Part shown: piece by piece, positions 9,242 through 17,358 of the stretch
Layout: every line of letters starts with the position of its first letter
Position numbering within the stretch: position 1 is the stretch's first letter
From: Syntrophaceae bacterium
GTDB taxonomy: Bacteria; Desulfobacterota; Syntrophia; Syntrophales; PHBD01
NCBI GenBank assembly: GCA_013177825.1
Contig: JABLXX010000002.1
Coordinates: forward strand, 434,001-498,000
Direction of reading: 5' to 3'
DNA length: 64,000 nucleotides
Notes under the pieces: generated by a model
The model's database searches: none
Told to the model about the DNA's origin: nothing
The model's input: the letters and a program-made list of their open reading frames with translations, nothing else
Made by a program: the position numbers and the translations under genes

Positions 9242-9598
9242 ATGATGACAGACCGGAAGCTGCAAAAAGCGAGTCGGCGAATCGCCGGAGTCGTGAAAAT
9301 TCTGGCTGCGATCGCCGTTGCGGCGGCGTTCCTGGCGGCGTCTCCGATTGCGGGAGCGGCCGAAGGAAGGTATCAGGTCGTGGCCGGAACCGACGAGAAG
9401 GCCTACCTGGTGGACACGAGTACAGGGGCCGTATGGATCCTGACACACCGGGCCATGGCCACGGGCCGCGAGCCCATCGCCATTCCCTACAAGTTCATCA
9501 AGGTATCTCCGAAAATGGCAAATCCGTTCCTGGATGTCGAGACGATCCGGGAGGTTTCCATGCCTCCCGAGAAAGGCAGGGATCGGGAAGCCCGATAG
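9242..9598 (+). CDS. small exported protein
   Basis: This protein of 118 residues has a long N-terminal signal segment (AGVVKILAAIAVAAAFLAA, ending near AGAAEG). It is followed by about 75 exported residues that include YQVVAGTDEKAYLVDTSTG. AGGAGGA sits just ahead of two tandem ATGs (9242 and 9245), and the second has the better spacing. It lies 32 bp after the CsgG-FN3 gene and is probably cotranscribed. I do not recognise the family. The TDEKAYLVDTSTGAVWIL stretch suggests a small beta-rich domain such as one propeller-like blade. Confidence 0.65.
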   Translation: MMTDRKLQKASRRIAGVVKILAAIAVAAAFLAASPIAGAAEGRYQVVAGTDEKAYLVDTSTGAVWILTHRAMATGREPIAIPYKFIKVSPKMANPFLDVETIREVSMPPEKGRDREAR

Positions 9599-9687
9599 CC
9601 TTCGAGTGCGCATGTCCGCATCAAGACAAACCATCCCGCGAAGCGCCGCAGGGCTGGCGGCGAAGCAGACAGACCGGATCGACTGAT

Positions 9688-10455
9688 ATGGTCCATTGTA
9701 TTCCTCCATGCGGGTTCGCCCGCTGCTATGTCCTGTCGGACCGTGAGGGTCTGGCGGTGGTTGACGTCGGCAGTGTCGGCGCGGCGGACGACGTGGTCGG
9801 CTTCATCGGCAGCCAGCCCGGTCTGTCCATGGCCCAGGTCCGTTTTGTCCTGGCCACTCACTTTCACGTCGACCACATCGGGGGAGTGGCCCGTTTCCTC
9901 GAATTCTGCGCTCCCGGCACGAAGGTTTTCCTCCATCCCCTGGCGATGCAATACCTGCAGGGGAAGCGGGAACTCTGCTTCCTCAAGGGGTGGGTTCCGG
10001 GCTTTCTCTCCGCTGCCCTGGTATCGATGGGCTATGTCCGCCGCCTGTCCCATCTGGATTTCGGTCCCCTGGCGGGGATCCCGTTGCCCATCCTGAGGGA
10101 CCGTCGCAGCTTCGGGGTGGATGCGGACAGGCTTCTGGCGCTGAACGGCGGGGGCCGGACGCGTTATCCCCTCGGTTTTGGGGGATGGGAGGTCCTGGAA
10201 ACCCCGGGGCACACGGAAGACTCGATCTGCCTCTACCAGGAGGCGGAGGGACGGCTCCTGACCGGGGATACGATCCTGAATCTGGACGGGATACGGGGAC
10301 CCGAACTGAATCGCTTCTGCTGGAACAAGCGGGAAATCCGCCGTTCCTTCGACATGTTGAAAGCGGAATTGTCGCCCCGGACGCTCTATCCGGGACATGG
10401 GGAAGTATACTCGAGCAACGGGGAGAACGTCCTGTCATTCGTCCGGGCAGCCTGA
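9688..10455 (+). CDS. metallo-beta-lactamase fold hydrolase
   Basis: This is a 255-residue cytosolic-looking hydrolase without a signal peptide. The zinc-binding set of the MBL superfamily is present: THFHVDHIGG, TPGHTEDS (third His), LLTGDTIL (bridging Asp) and LYPGHGEV (last His). Family members include glyoxalase II-like thioesterases and phosphodiesterases; the substrate is unknown. The start is ATG 9688 with no strong SD. It sits among envelope genes but carries no export signal, so it may be a passenger in this cluster. Confidence 0.85.
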   Translation: MVHCIPPCGFARCYVLSDREGLAVVDVGSVGAADDVVGFIGSQPGLSMAQVRFVLATHFHVDHIGGVARFLEFCAPGTKVFLHPLAMQYLQGKRELCFLKGWVPGFLSAALVSMGYVRRLSHLDFGPLAGIPLPILRDRRSFGVDADRLLALNGGGRTRYPLGFGGWEVLETPGHTEDSICLYQEAEGRLLTGDTILNLDGIRGPELNRFCWNKREIRRSFDMLKAELSPRTLYPGHGEVYSSNGENVLSFVRAA

Positions 10456-10570
10456 AGGGAGCAGATGCTCCTTCACCCGGCCGGGACGGGTGGCTCCTGA
10501 TCGGGGCCCGTCCCCCGGATGCACCAGGACGGAATGAGTGAAAAAGACACGGGTTCTGCAAGGAGGAGAC

Positions 10571-13342
10571 ATGAACGACAAGCATCCTGTACCGTGGAAA
10601 GTCCTGGCGGTCGTTTTGCTGCTGCTGATCTGCCAGGGGTGCGCCGTTGTTACCGAGAGCACGGTGGTCACTCCGCCGATCCGGAGCCTGTTCGAGGGCA
10701 CGTACAAGACGGATCCGTTCATGGCCCGGAACATGCCCAAAACCGTGGCCGTCCTTCCCTTCGTCAACGAGGCCGAGAGCCAGAAGGGGTCGGAGGAGGT
10801 CCGCCGGGGATTCTACAACCATTTCAGCTCTCTGCCGTTCGCGGACATGCAACTGCAGCGGGTGGACAGCCTGCTCCGCAAGGCGGATCTGATGGGGGAC
10901 CCGAAGGAACTGTCAAAGAAGACGCCCCAGGAACTGGGGAAGATCCTCGGGGTCGATGCCGTCGTCTACGGGACCGTCTCCAACTTCGACAAGCTCTTCC
11001 TGGCCCTGTACTCCCAGGTCTCCGTGGGGGCCGACGTGAAGATGTACGACACGAAAACGGGCCATTTCCTCTGGAGCGGCAAGCATACGGCCCGGATCCA
11101 TGAGGGCGGCATCTCCACGACGCCCGTGGGAATCGTCGCCGTCGTCATCGCCACGTCCCTCAACATGCGGGACATCCAGCTGCTGCGGGCGTGCGACGAC
11201 CTCTTCCGGGACATGGTGAAGACGATTCCGATACCGAGCCTGGCGGAGGCACTGCGGCCGCCCGCCATCGCACTCCTGACCCAGGACACGAAAAACCTGC
11301 CGAAGAAGGCCGGCGACGAGATCAAGGTGGTCCTCCAGGGTACGCCGAAGATGATGGCCTCCTTCTCGATCGGAGATTACCGGAAGCACATCGACATGCA
11401 GGAGACGGAACCGGGATGGTACCTGGGGACCTACCGGGTGGTTCCGGGGGACAACGTCCGCCAGGCCATCATCACCGGGAGGCTGGCCCTCGCCAACGAT
11501 CCCGGCAACTTCTCCGAGTGGGTGGACGCCGTCGGGTCCGTTTCCCTCAAGACGACGCCGCCCGACGCCCCGGCGAACGCCGCCGCGGTGGGGAGGGACC
11601 GCATCGTCCAGCTTCGCTGGAACCGGTCCACCGATCCGGATCTGGCTGGATACCGGGTCTACCGGAGCGCAACTCCGCTCAGCGGCTATGTCGAGGCGGC
11701 GAAGACGGAATTCACGGAGTTCACGGACAGGGATCCGTCCCTCAGGAACGGAACCGCGTACTACTACCAGATAACCGCCGTCGATCTGGCGGGAAACGAG
11801 AGCACGCGGAAGGGTGCCGTTGCCGGCATGCCCGTCGCGCCGGGACCCACCCCGGTTTCGGGGATCATCGAGGCCGACACCACATGGCACGCCGGTGCCA
11901 GTCCCTATGTCCTGGAAGGGCCGGTGACGGTCCGGGACCAGGCGGTCCTGACCATTCAGCCGGGTACGGAAATCCGCTCCAAGGATGCGCCCCTGACGGT
12001 GGAGGGGCGGTTGATGGCCCGGGGGGACTCGGAGCACATCATCGTCTTCGACTCCGCCCAGGAGGGGAAGATGTGGCCCGGCATCCACTTCCGGAACGTG
12101 AAGGACAAGGAGAACGCCCTGAGCTACGTCCGGATCCGGAACGCCCGGCGGGCCGTCGACTGCGAGGCGTCGTCGCCCGTCGTGGAGTCCTCGGAGCTGA
12201 CGGAAAATGACACGGCCTTCCGGGCCTCCGGGGCCTTTTCCAAACCGCGCCTCCTGAAATCTCGTGTTGCCCGGAACCGGCAATCCGCCGTGATTGCCGT
12301 CGACGGCGCGGAGCCCCTGATTGCGGACAACGCCATCGAGGACAACCTGAACGCAGGCATCCTCGTGGAGCGGGCAGCCCCGGTGATTCAGAGGAACAGC
12401 GTCTCCCGGAACCACGGCTCCGGAATCGTCGTGGCGGGAGGAAATCCCTCCATTACGGAGAACAACGTTTCGGACAACCAGCCGTTCAACGCCCTGGCCC
12501 CCTCCTCCGGCGATTCCGTGAAGGCCCGCGGCAACTGGTGGGGTAGCGCCAAGGGACTGGACGTGCTGGCGGGAGTCCAGGGGAAGGTGGATGTGCAGAG
12601 CATCCTGGGCTCCCCCTGGCCGGGAGGGAAATCCCTTGAACTTCCGGTTCTTCCCTCACGGATCGGAGGCCGCGTAACGGCGGATGCCTATCTGATCCAG
12701 TCGAACAGCCCCTACACGGTCACGAAGGACCTGATCCTCGACGAAGGGGCCGTCCTCACCATCGAGCGGGGCGTCACCGTCCGGTTCGACCAGAACACGG
12801 CCATCGTGGCCGAGAATGGCGGGGTGATCGCCCGGGGCACCCGGGACCTGCCGATCCTGTTCACCGCCTCCGGGGCGTCTCCCTCGCCGGGCTTCTATGT
12901 CAGCGCTTTCCGCCAGGCGAAACCCACGACGGTCAACAGCGCCTTCTCCTGGTGTGTCGTGAAGTACGCCGAGACAGCCTTCGACATTCACTTCGGCAGC
13001 CCCGAGATCAGCCACTGCCACGTGGCCGAGAACAGCCAGTGCGGGGTCTTCTGCCGGAACGACGCCTCCCCCCGCATCTCTTACAACACCTTCACGGGGA
13101 ACCGGGGAGAGGGAGCGGTCAAGTGCGTCGGGGCGTCGCGTCCCCTGATCCAGCGGAACAACTTTGAAAGGAACGAGGTGGCCATTCAGAGCTTCTCTTC
13201 CCTGTACATCGATGCGCGGCAGAACTGGTGGGGCAAGAGCCCGCCGGACATGCGGATGATCTTCGGCGACCCGGAAAAGAACGTGAATATCCGTCCCTGG
13301 CTGGAGAAGCCGGAGCCGGATGCCTTTCGGGAAACGAGATAG
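10571..13342 (+). CDS. GNA1162-like lipoprotein fused to FN3 and right-handed beta-helix modules
   Basis: This is a 923-residue lipoprotein (signal peptide ending ICQGC, Cys22). Residues about 50-230 resemble the GNA1162/DUF799 lipoprotein family (MPKTVAVLPFVNE, GVDAVVYGTVSNF, DTKTGHFLWSGK). A linker with an Ig-like look follows, then one FN3 module (about 335-425: GYRVYRSATPLSGY, YYYQITAVDLAGN). The C-terminal half is two parallel beta-helix blocks (about 440-660 and 685-905). Each opens with a capping segment (LTIQPGTEIRSKD, LTIERGVTVRFDQ), and each ends near the same ARGNWWG or ARQNWWG motif. The start is ATG 10571 with AGGAGGAG four bases ahead. The fusion of a GNA1162-like head to a NosD-like beta-helix is unusual. 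Confidence 0.85.
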   Translation: MNDKHPVPWKVLAVVLLLLICQGCAVVTESTVVTPPIRSLFEGTYKTDPFMARNMPKTVAVLPFVNEAESQKGSEEVRRGFYNHFSSLPFADMQLQRVDSLLRKADLMGDPKELSKKTPQELGKILGVDAVVYGTVSNFDKLFLALYSQVSVGADVKMYDTKTGHFLWSGKHTARIHEGGISTTPVGIVAVVIATSLNMRDIQLLRACDDLFRDMVKTIPIPSLAEALRPPAIALLTQDTKNLPKKAGDEIKVVLQGTPKMMASFSIGDYRKHIDMQETEPGWYLGTYRVVPGDNVRQAIITGRLALANDPGNFSEWVDAVGSVSLKTTPPDAPANAAAVGRDRIVQLRWNRSTDPDLAGYRVYRSATPLSGYVEAAKTEFTEFTDRDPSLRNGTAYYYQITAVDLAGNESTRKGAVAGMPVAPGPTPVSGIIEADTTWHAGASPYVLEGPVTVRDQAVLTIQPGTEIRSKDAPLTVEGRLMARGDSEHIIVFDSAQEGKMWPGIHFRNVKDKENALSYVRIRNARRAVDCEASSPVVESSELTENDTAFRASGAFSKPRLLKSRVARNRQSAVIAVDGAEPLIADNAIEDNLNAGILVERAAPVIQRNSVSRNHGSGIVVAGGNPSITENNVSDNQPFNALAPSSGDSVKARGNWWGSAKGLDVLAGVQGKVDVQSILGSPWPGGKSLELPVLPSRIGGRVTADAYLIQSNSPYTVTKDLILDEGAVLTIERGVTVRFDQNTAIVAENGGVIARGTRDLPILFTASGASPSPGFYVSAFRQAKPTTVNSAFSWCVVKYAETAFDIHFGSPEISHCHVAENSQCGVFCRNDASPRISYNTFTGNRGEGAVKCVGASRPLIQRNNFERNEVAIQSFSSLYIDARQNWWGKSPPDMRMIFGDPEKNVNIRPWLEKPEPDAFRETR

Positions 13343-13356
13343 GACCGGACGAGGGT

Positions 13357-13388
13357 GCTTTTTCCTCCTTGAATTGGGAAAAAGCTTT
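13357..13388 (+). terminator. probable terminator after the beta-helix lipoprotein gene
   Basis: A perfect 9-bp stem (GCTTTTTCC at 13357-13365, GGAAAAAGC at 13377-13385) with an 11-nt loop is followed by only three T residues. The stem is A/T-rich, so termination may be partial. Confidence 0.5.
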
Positions 13389-13447
13389 GTGCTACCCTCC
13401 CTCCCCGACACGAACAAAATTGACTGTATCATCATCAGGAGGTTGAA

Positions 13448-14365
13448 ATGAGATCGAAGGTTCTGGTTTTCGCGGGAGTCCTCGCGGGTGTACTGTTTGT
13501 TCTGACCGGCGCTGGCTTCTGCCAGCAGGGGCAGGCGGCGGGTGACGGCAAGGTAACCCTGGACAAGTGGAACAAGATCATCGAGGCCAAGGTGGCGGAA
13601 ACCACGCCGGACGGAAAGGGTCTCATCAACTATGAGGAAGGCTACATCGAGTCCGTCGGGATCGGAGCTCCTCCCGAGAAGTATTACGGCAAGCCCCAGG
13701 CGCGGCCGATGGCTCTCCGGGCGGCCCAGGTGGACGCATACCGGAACCTCCTGGAGGTGACCAAAGGAGTCCAGATCGATTCCCAGACGACCGTGAAAGA
13801 TTTCGTCACCGAGAGCGACATCATCAGTGCCAGCGTCTCCGGCCTCGTGAAGAACGCCAAGGTAACGAACCGGGAGTACATGTCCGACGGAACGGTTGAA
13901 GTGACCGTGCGGATGTACATGTCCGGGTCGTTCGTCAGGACGATCCTGCCGAAGGCCATCGCCGACGACAAGAAGACCGACATGCCGCCCATGCCCTTGA
14001 GGCCAAAGCCCGGAAAGGCGGAGGATATCTTCACGGGGCTGGTCATTGACGCCCGGGGGCTCGGCGCCCGTCCGGCCATGTCCCCCAAGGTGTTTGACGA
14101 GAACGGGAAGGAAGTGTACGGCACCCTCGTGGTGAACAAGGAATACGCCGTTCAGCAGGGCATCAGCGGGTATGCCCGGGATCTTTCCGCCGCCCAGGGG
14201 AATCCCAGGGTGACGAACAATCCCATAACGGTCAAGGCCATGAGTGCCGAGGGCGCGGGCAAGTCGGATCTGAAGATCGCCTCCGAAGACGCCCAGAAGC
14301 TCCGTGCCGTGAAAGAGAACGTGGCCTTTCTCCAGAAGTGCCGCGTCATGATCGTGCTGGATTGA
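13448..14365 (+). CDS. secreted LPP20-like protein
   Basis: This is a 305-residue exported protein. The signal peptide (VLVFAGVLAGVLFVLTGAG) ends near FCQQG; the cysteine there might be lipidated, but the lipobox is poor. Residues about 80-170 (ARPMALRAAQVDAYRNLLEV, then DGTVEVTVRMYMSG) match the LPP20-type domain, with the alternating helix and strand pattern also seen in the first gene of the cluster. The C-terminal half starts with GLVIDARGLGARPAMSPKVF, a motif often seen downstream of LPP20 domains. AGGAGG lies six bases ahead of the ATG. A hairpin separates it from the beta-helix gene, so it may be partly independent. Confidence 0.8.
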   Translation: MRSKVLVFAGVLAGVLFVLTGAGFCQQGQAAGDGKVTLDKWNKIIEAKVAETTPDGKGLINYEEGYIESVGIGAPPEKYYGKPQARPMALRAAQVDAYRNLLEVTKGVQIDSQTTVKDFVTESDIISASVSGLVKNAKVTNREYMSDGTVEVTVRMYMSGSFVRTILPKAIADDKKTDMPPMPLRPKPGKAEDIFTGLVIDARGLGARPAMSPKVFDENGKEVYGTLVVNKEYAVQQGISGYARDLSAAQGNPRVTNNPITVKAMSAEGAGKSDLKIASEDAQKLRAVKENVAFLQKCRVMIVLD

Positions 14366-14422
14366 TCCCGATCCGGTCAAACCATGCCGGCGGGCGGAAA
14401 ATCGACGGCAGATCAATAGGAT

Positions 14423-14473
14423 AAAAGGAAACCGCAGTCTGCCCTTTGACGGGATCGGCTGCGGTTTCCTTTT
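14423..14473 (+). terminator. 15-bp hairpin ending at the mutL ribosome-binding site
   Basis: Two perfect complementary 15-base arms (AAAAGGAAACCGCAG at 14423-14437 and CTGCGGTTTCCTTTT at 14459-14473) enclose a 21-nt loop. The T run is inside the stem, and GGAGGAA of mutL follows directly. It can act as an intrinsic terminator for the LPP20-like gene. It may also affect mutL initiation if transcription reads through. Confidence 0.7.
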
Positions 14474-14483
14474 GGAGGAACCC

Positions 14484-16289
14484 GTGCCGGGAAAGATTCA
14501 CCTGCTTCCGGAAGAGCTGACCTCCCGCATCGCCGCGGGCGAGGTCGTCGAGCGCCCCGCTTCCATCGTCAAGGAGCTCCTGGAGAACGCTCTGGACGCG
14601 GGGGCGACGGATCTGCTGGTGGTCCTCGAGGGGGGGGGAGCCGTCTCCATCCGTATTGCAGACAACGGCACCGGTATCGACCCTGAAGAGGCGCCGCTTG
14701 CTTTTCAGCGCTACGCCACCAGCAAGATCACCCATTTCGAGGATCTCTGGTCGGTCCGTTCCTTCGGATTCCGCGGCGAGGCCCTGCCCAGCATCGCCTC
14801 CATCGCCCGGGTGGAGATGACAACCCGGACGCGGTCGCAGCCGGGGGGCACCCGGATCGTTGTCCAGGACGGCGAAATCCTGGAGGTATCCGAAGCAGGA
14901 GGGGCGCCGGGAACGACCATCTTCGTGAGCCGGATCTTTGAGGCTGTCCCGGTCCGGAAGAAGTTCCTCCGGTCGGAGAAGACGGAGCAGGGAGCCTGTC
15001 TCGACGTCGTTCTCCGGATCGCCCTGGCCCATCCCCGGGTCCGGATCCGGGTGACGGCGTCCGGCAAGGATCTCCTGAACCTTCCCGCTACGGAGGACCC
15101 GGCGGAGCGAAGCGCCCTCGTCCTGGGGCCCGATTTTACCGGGGAGGCGGTCGCCCTGTCGGGGTCTGCCGGCGGCTCGTCGCTGGCAGGATTCATTTCC
15201 CGACCCGAGCGGACGCGGTCCTCGACCAGGCAGATGCTCTTTTTCGTCAACGGGCGCTATGTCCGCGACGCCCTGCTCCACCGGGCCGTCATGACGGCCT
15301 GCCGGCGCCGGATCGAGGCGCGCCGTTATCCTTCGGCCCTTCTGTTCCTGGACATGGCACCCGCCGAGGTTGACGTGAACGTTCATCCCGCCAAGATGGA
15401 GGTACGTTTCCGAAAGCCCGGCGAGGTCTTTCAGCTTGTCCATGACTGCATCGAGCGGGCTCTCTCACGCTTTTCACCGGTTTTCCCGGCCGGTGAATCC
15501 CCGGACGGCGGAGCTTTCCGCACACCTGCCGCATCCGGGCGCGTTGAGGAGGCCCTTCGCCGCTATGTGATCCGCAGCGAGGGGGAGCCTTCCCATAGGG
15601 AGGGCGGGAGAATCCCGGCGCCCATGCTGCCGCTTGCTCCGGAGGCGCCGTACCGGCCGGCGGGGGGTACGCCCACCGTATCGGAGAGCCGGCCCGGCGG
15701 GGCATCGGATCCATCCTGCGGCTACATCGGCCAGTTGGCGGGAACCTACCTTCTCTTTGAAGCCGCCGATGGCCTGCTGATCGTGGACCAGCACGCCGCC
15801 CACGAACGGCTCCTCTACGAGCGCCTCCATCGACAGGAGCAGGATCGGCCCCCGGAAAGCCAGCGGCTCCTGATTCCCGAGGTCGTCGCCCTGCCGCGGA
15901 AAGAGCTCCGGTTTCTCGTGGAAAACGCAGCTGTCCTGGAAGACGCGGGTGTCCTCCTGGAGCCCTTCGGAGGCGACTCCGTCGTCGTCAAGGCGCTCCC
16001 GGTGTTCCTGGCGGCCGGGGACATCCGGTCGTTTCTGCTGGATCTGGCGGAAGAGGTCGGAGGCGACGATCCTTCCGGCCGGGGAATTTCTCCCTTGAGG
16101 GACCGGATGCTCGTGTTTCTGGCCTGCCGGGGCGCCGTCAAGGCCCGCCGGGAGATGAGCCGCGAAGAGGCGATTGCCCTCCTCACGGCTCTGGGCGACG
16201 AGCCCCAGGCCGCTACGTGTCCCCATGGCCGGCCCGTCGTCGTCCGATTCGGGACGGCGGATCTGGAAAAACTGTTCCGCCGCCGCTGA
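14484..16289 (+). CDS. mutL: DNA mismatch repair protein MutL
   Basis: MutL couples MutS mismatch recognition to strand incision. This 601-residue protein has the GHKL ATPase motifs ENALDAGATDL, DNGTGIDPEE and FRGEALPSIAS. The C-terminal dimerisation domain carries the metal-binding endonuclease motif DQHAAHERLLYE, together with ACRGAVKA and CPHGRPVVVRF. It is therefore predicted to be a nicking MutL, as in bacteria without MutH. The start is GTG 14484 with GGAGGAA directly upstream; an earlier TTG (14472) lies inside the hairpin and is unlikely. miaA follows after 10 bp, the common mutL-miaA order. Confidence 0.97.
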   Translation: MPGKIHLLPEELTSRIAAGEVVERPASIVKELLENALDAGATDLLVVLEGGGAVSIRIADNGTGIDPEEAPLAFQRYATSKITHFEDLWSVRSFGFRGEALPSIASIARVEMTTRTRSQPGGTRIVVQDGEILEVSEAGGAPGTTIFVSRIFEAVPVRKKFLRSEKTEQGACLDVVLRIALAHPRVRIRVTASGKDLLNLPATEDPAERSALVLGPDFTGEAVALSGSAGGSSLAGFISRPERTRSSTRQMLFFVNGRYVRDALLHRAVMTACRRRIEARRYPSALLFLDMAPAEVDVNVHPAKMEVRFRKPGEVFQLVHDCIERALSRFSPVFPAGESPDGGAFRTPAASGRVEEALRRYVIRSEGEPSHREGGRIPAPMLPLAPEAPYRPAGGTPTVSESRPGGASDPSCGYIGQLAGTYLLFEAADGLLIVDQHAAHERLLYERLHRQEQDRPPESQRLLIPEVVALPRKELRFLVENAAVLEDAGVLLEPFGGDSVVVKALPVFLAAGDIRSFLLDLAEEVGGDDPSGRGISPLRDRMLVFLACRGAVKARREMSREEAIALLTALGDEPQAATCPHGRPVVVRFGTADLEKLFRRR

Positions 16290-16299
16290 GGTCGGGTCC

Positions 16300-17235
16300 A
16301 TGTCCCTCCCTGCTGAAAAGCCGCGCATCGCCGTTCTGGTCGGTCCGACGGGTGTCGGGAAGTCCGCCCTGGCCCTCCGTCTGGCGTCCCACCGGGGCGC
16401 CGAGATCGTCAGCGCCGATTCCATGCAGGTCTATTGCTGCATGGACATCGGCACGGCCAAACCGTCCGCGGCCGACCGCGCCGCCGTTCCCCACCACCTG
16501 CTCGACCTCGTCCGGCCTGACCAGCCGTTCAATGCCGCCCTGTACCGGGAGCATGCCCGGCAGGTCATTTCCGATCTTCACCGCCGGGGGAAGCCGATCC
16601 TGGTGGTGGGCGGTACGGGCCTGTACGTGAAGGTCCTGCTGGGCGGCCTGGTCGACGGACCGGGGCCCGACGAGGCCCTGCGGCACCATTACCGGGACCT
16701 GCTGGAACGCCGCGGCAGGGAATTTCTGCACGACCTCCTGACCCGGCGGGATCCCAGGGCCGCCGCCGCCGTCCGGCCGACCGACGCGGTCCGCGTCATC
16801 CGCGCCCTGGAGGTCCTCGATCAGACGGGCCGGTCCATCGTAGACATCCGGGCGGATCACCGGTTCTCCGACAGGCCTTACGATTCCCTGCAGATCGGCC
16901 TGGCGATGGAGCGTCCGGACCTGTTCGCCGCCATCGACCGCCGCGTGGACGCCATGCTCGGAGCGGGGCTTGTGGAGGAGACGGAGCGGCTCCTGGCGAT
17001 GGGGTTCGGCGAGGAGCTCCGGCCCATGCAGGCCCTCGGGTACCGGCAGATCGTCGATTTTCTCTGCTGCCGTTCCAGCCTTCCGGAAGCCGTCGAGAAG
17101 ATGCGGAGGGAAACGAAGGCCTTCGCCAAGCGACAGGGAACCTGGTTCCGGGCGGACACCGGAATCCGCTGGTTCACCCCCGGGCAGGAGGAGGCCGTCG
17201 AGGCGGAAGTCTCGCAATTCTGGGGTGTCCCGTAG
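16300..17235 (+). CDS. miaA: tRNA dimethylallyltransferase
   Basis: MiaA adds the dimethylallyl group to N6 of A37 in tRNAs reading codons that start with U. The 311 residues include the P-loop GPTGVGKSA, SADSMQVY, the substrate-binding GGTGLYVKVLL and the C-terminal ALGYRQIVDF and KRQGTWFR. The start is ATG 16300, 10 bp after the mutL stop. The pair is probably an operon. Confidence 0.96.
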   Translation: MSLPAEKPRIAVLVGPTGVGKSALALRLASHRGAEIVSADSMQVYCCMDIGTAKPSAADRAAVPHHLLDLVRPDQPFNAALYREHARQVISDLHRRGKPILVVGGTGLYVKVLLGGLVDGPGPDEALRHHYRDLLERRGREFLHDLLTRRDPRAAAAVRPTDAVRVIRALEVLDQTGRSIVDIRADHRFSDRPYDSLQIGLAMERPDLFAAIDRRVDAMLGAGLVEETERLLAMGFGEELRPMQALGYRQIVDFLCCRSSLPEAVEKMRRETKAFAKRQGTWFRADTGIRWFTPGQEEAVEAEVSQFWGVP

Positions 17236-17254
17236 AGCGCACCCGCCATTCTCC

Positions 17255-17283
17255 TTGACTTCGGGCGGGGTTCTATGTAGAAA
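17255..17283 (+). promoter_or_regulatory. possible promoter of the TPR-SLH lipoprotein gene
   Basis: TTGACT at 17255-17260 and TAGAAA at 17278-17283 are 17 bp apart, between miaA and the lipoprotein gene. The -35 element is good and the -10 is weak. Confidence 0.4.
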
Positions 17284-17358
17284 CAACCCCTGTTTGTTCG
17301 GCTGTTCCGGGGTTCCCCGGTCCCAAAGAATCCTATGCGCTGGAAAGGAGCAGGAATC

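Noticed and set aside
12656-14416. Open frame of 586 codons on the minus strand opposite the beta-helix and LPP20-like genes
   Set aside because: Spans two well-supported plus-strand genes and the terminator between them; low-complexity composition typical of a shadow.
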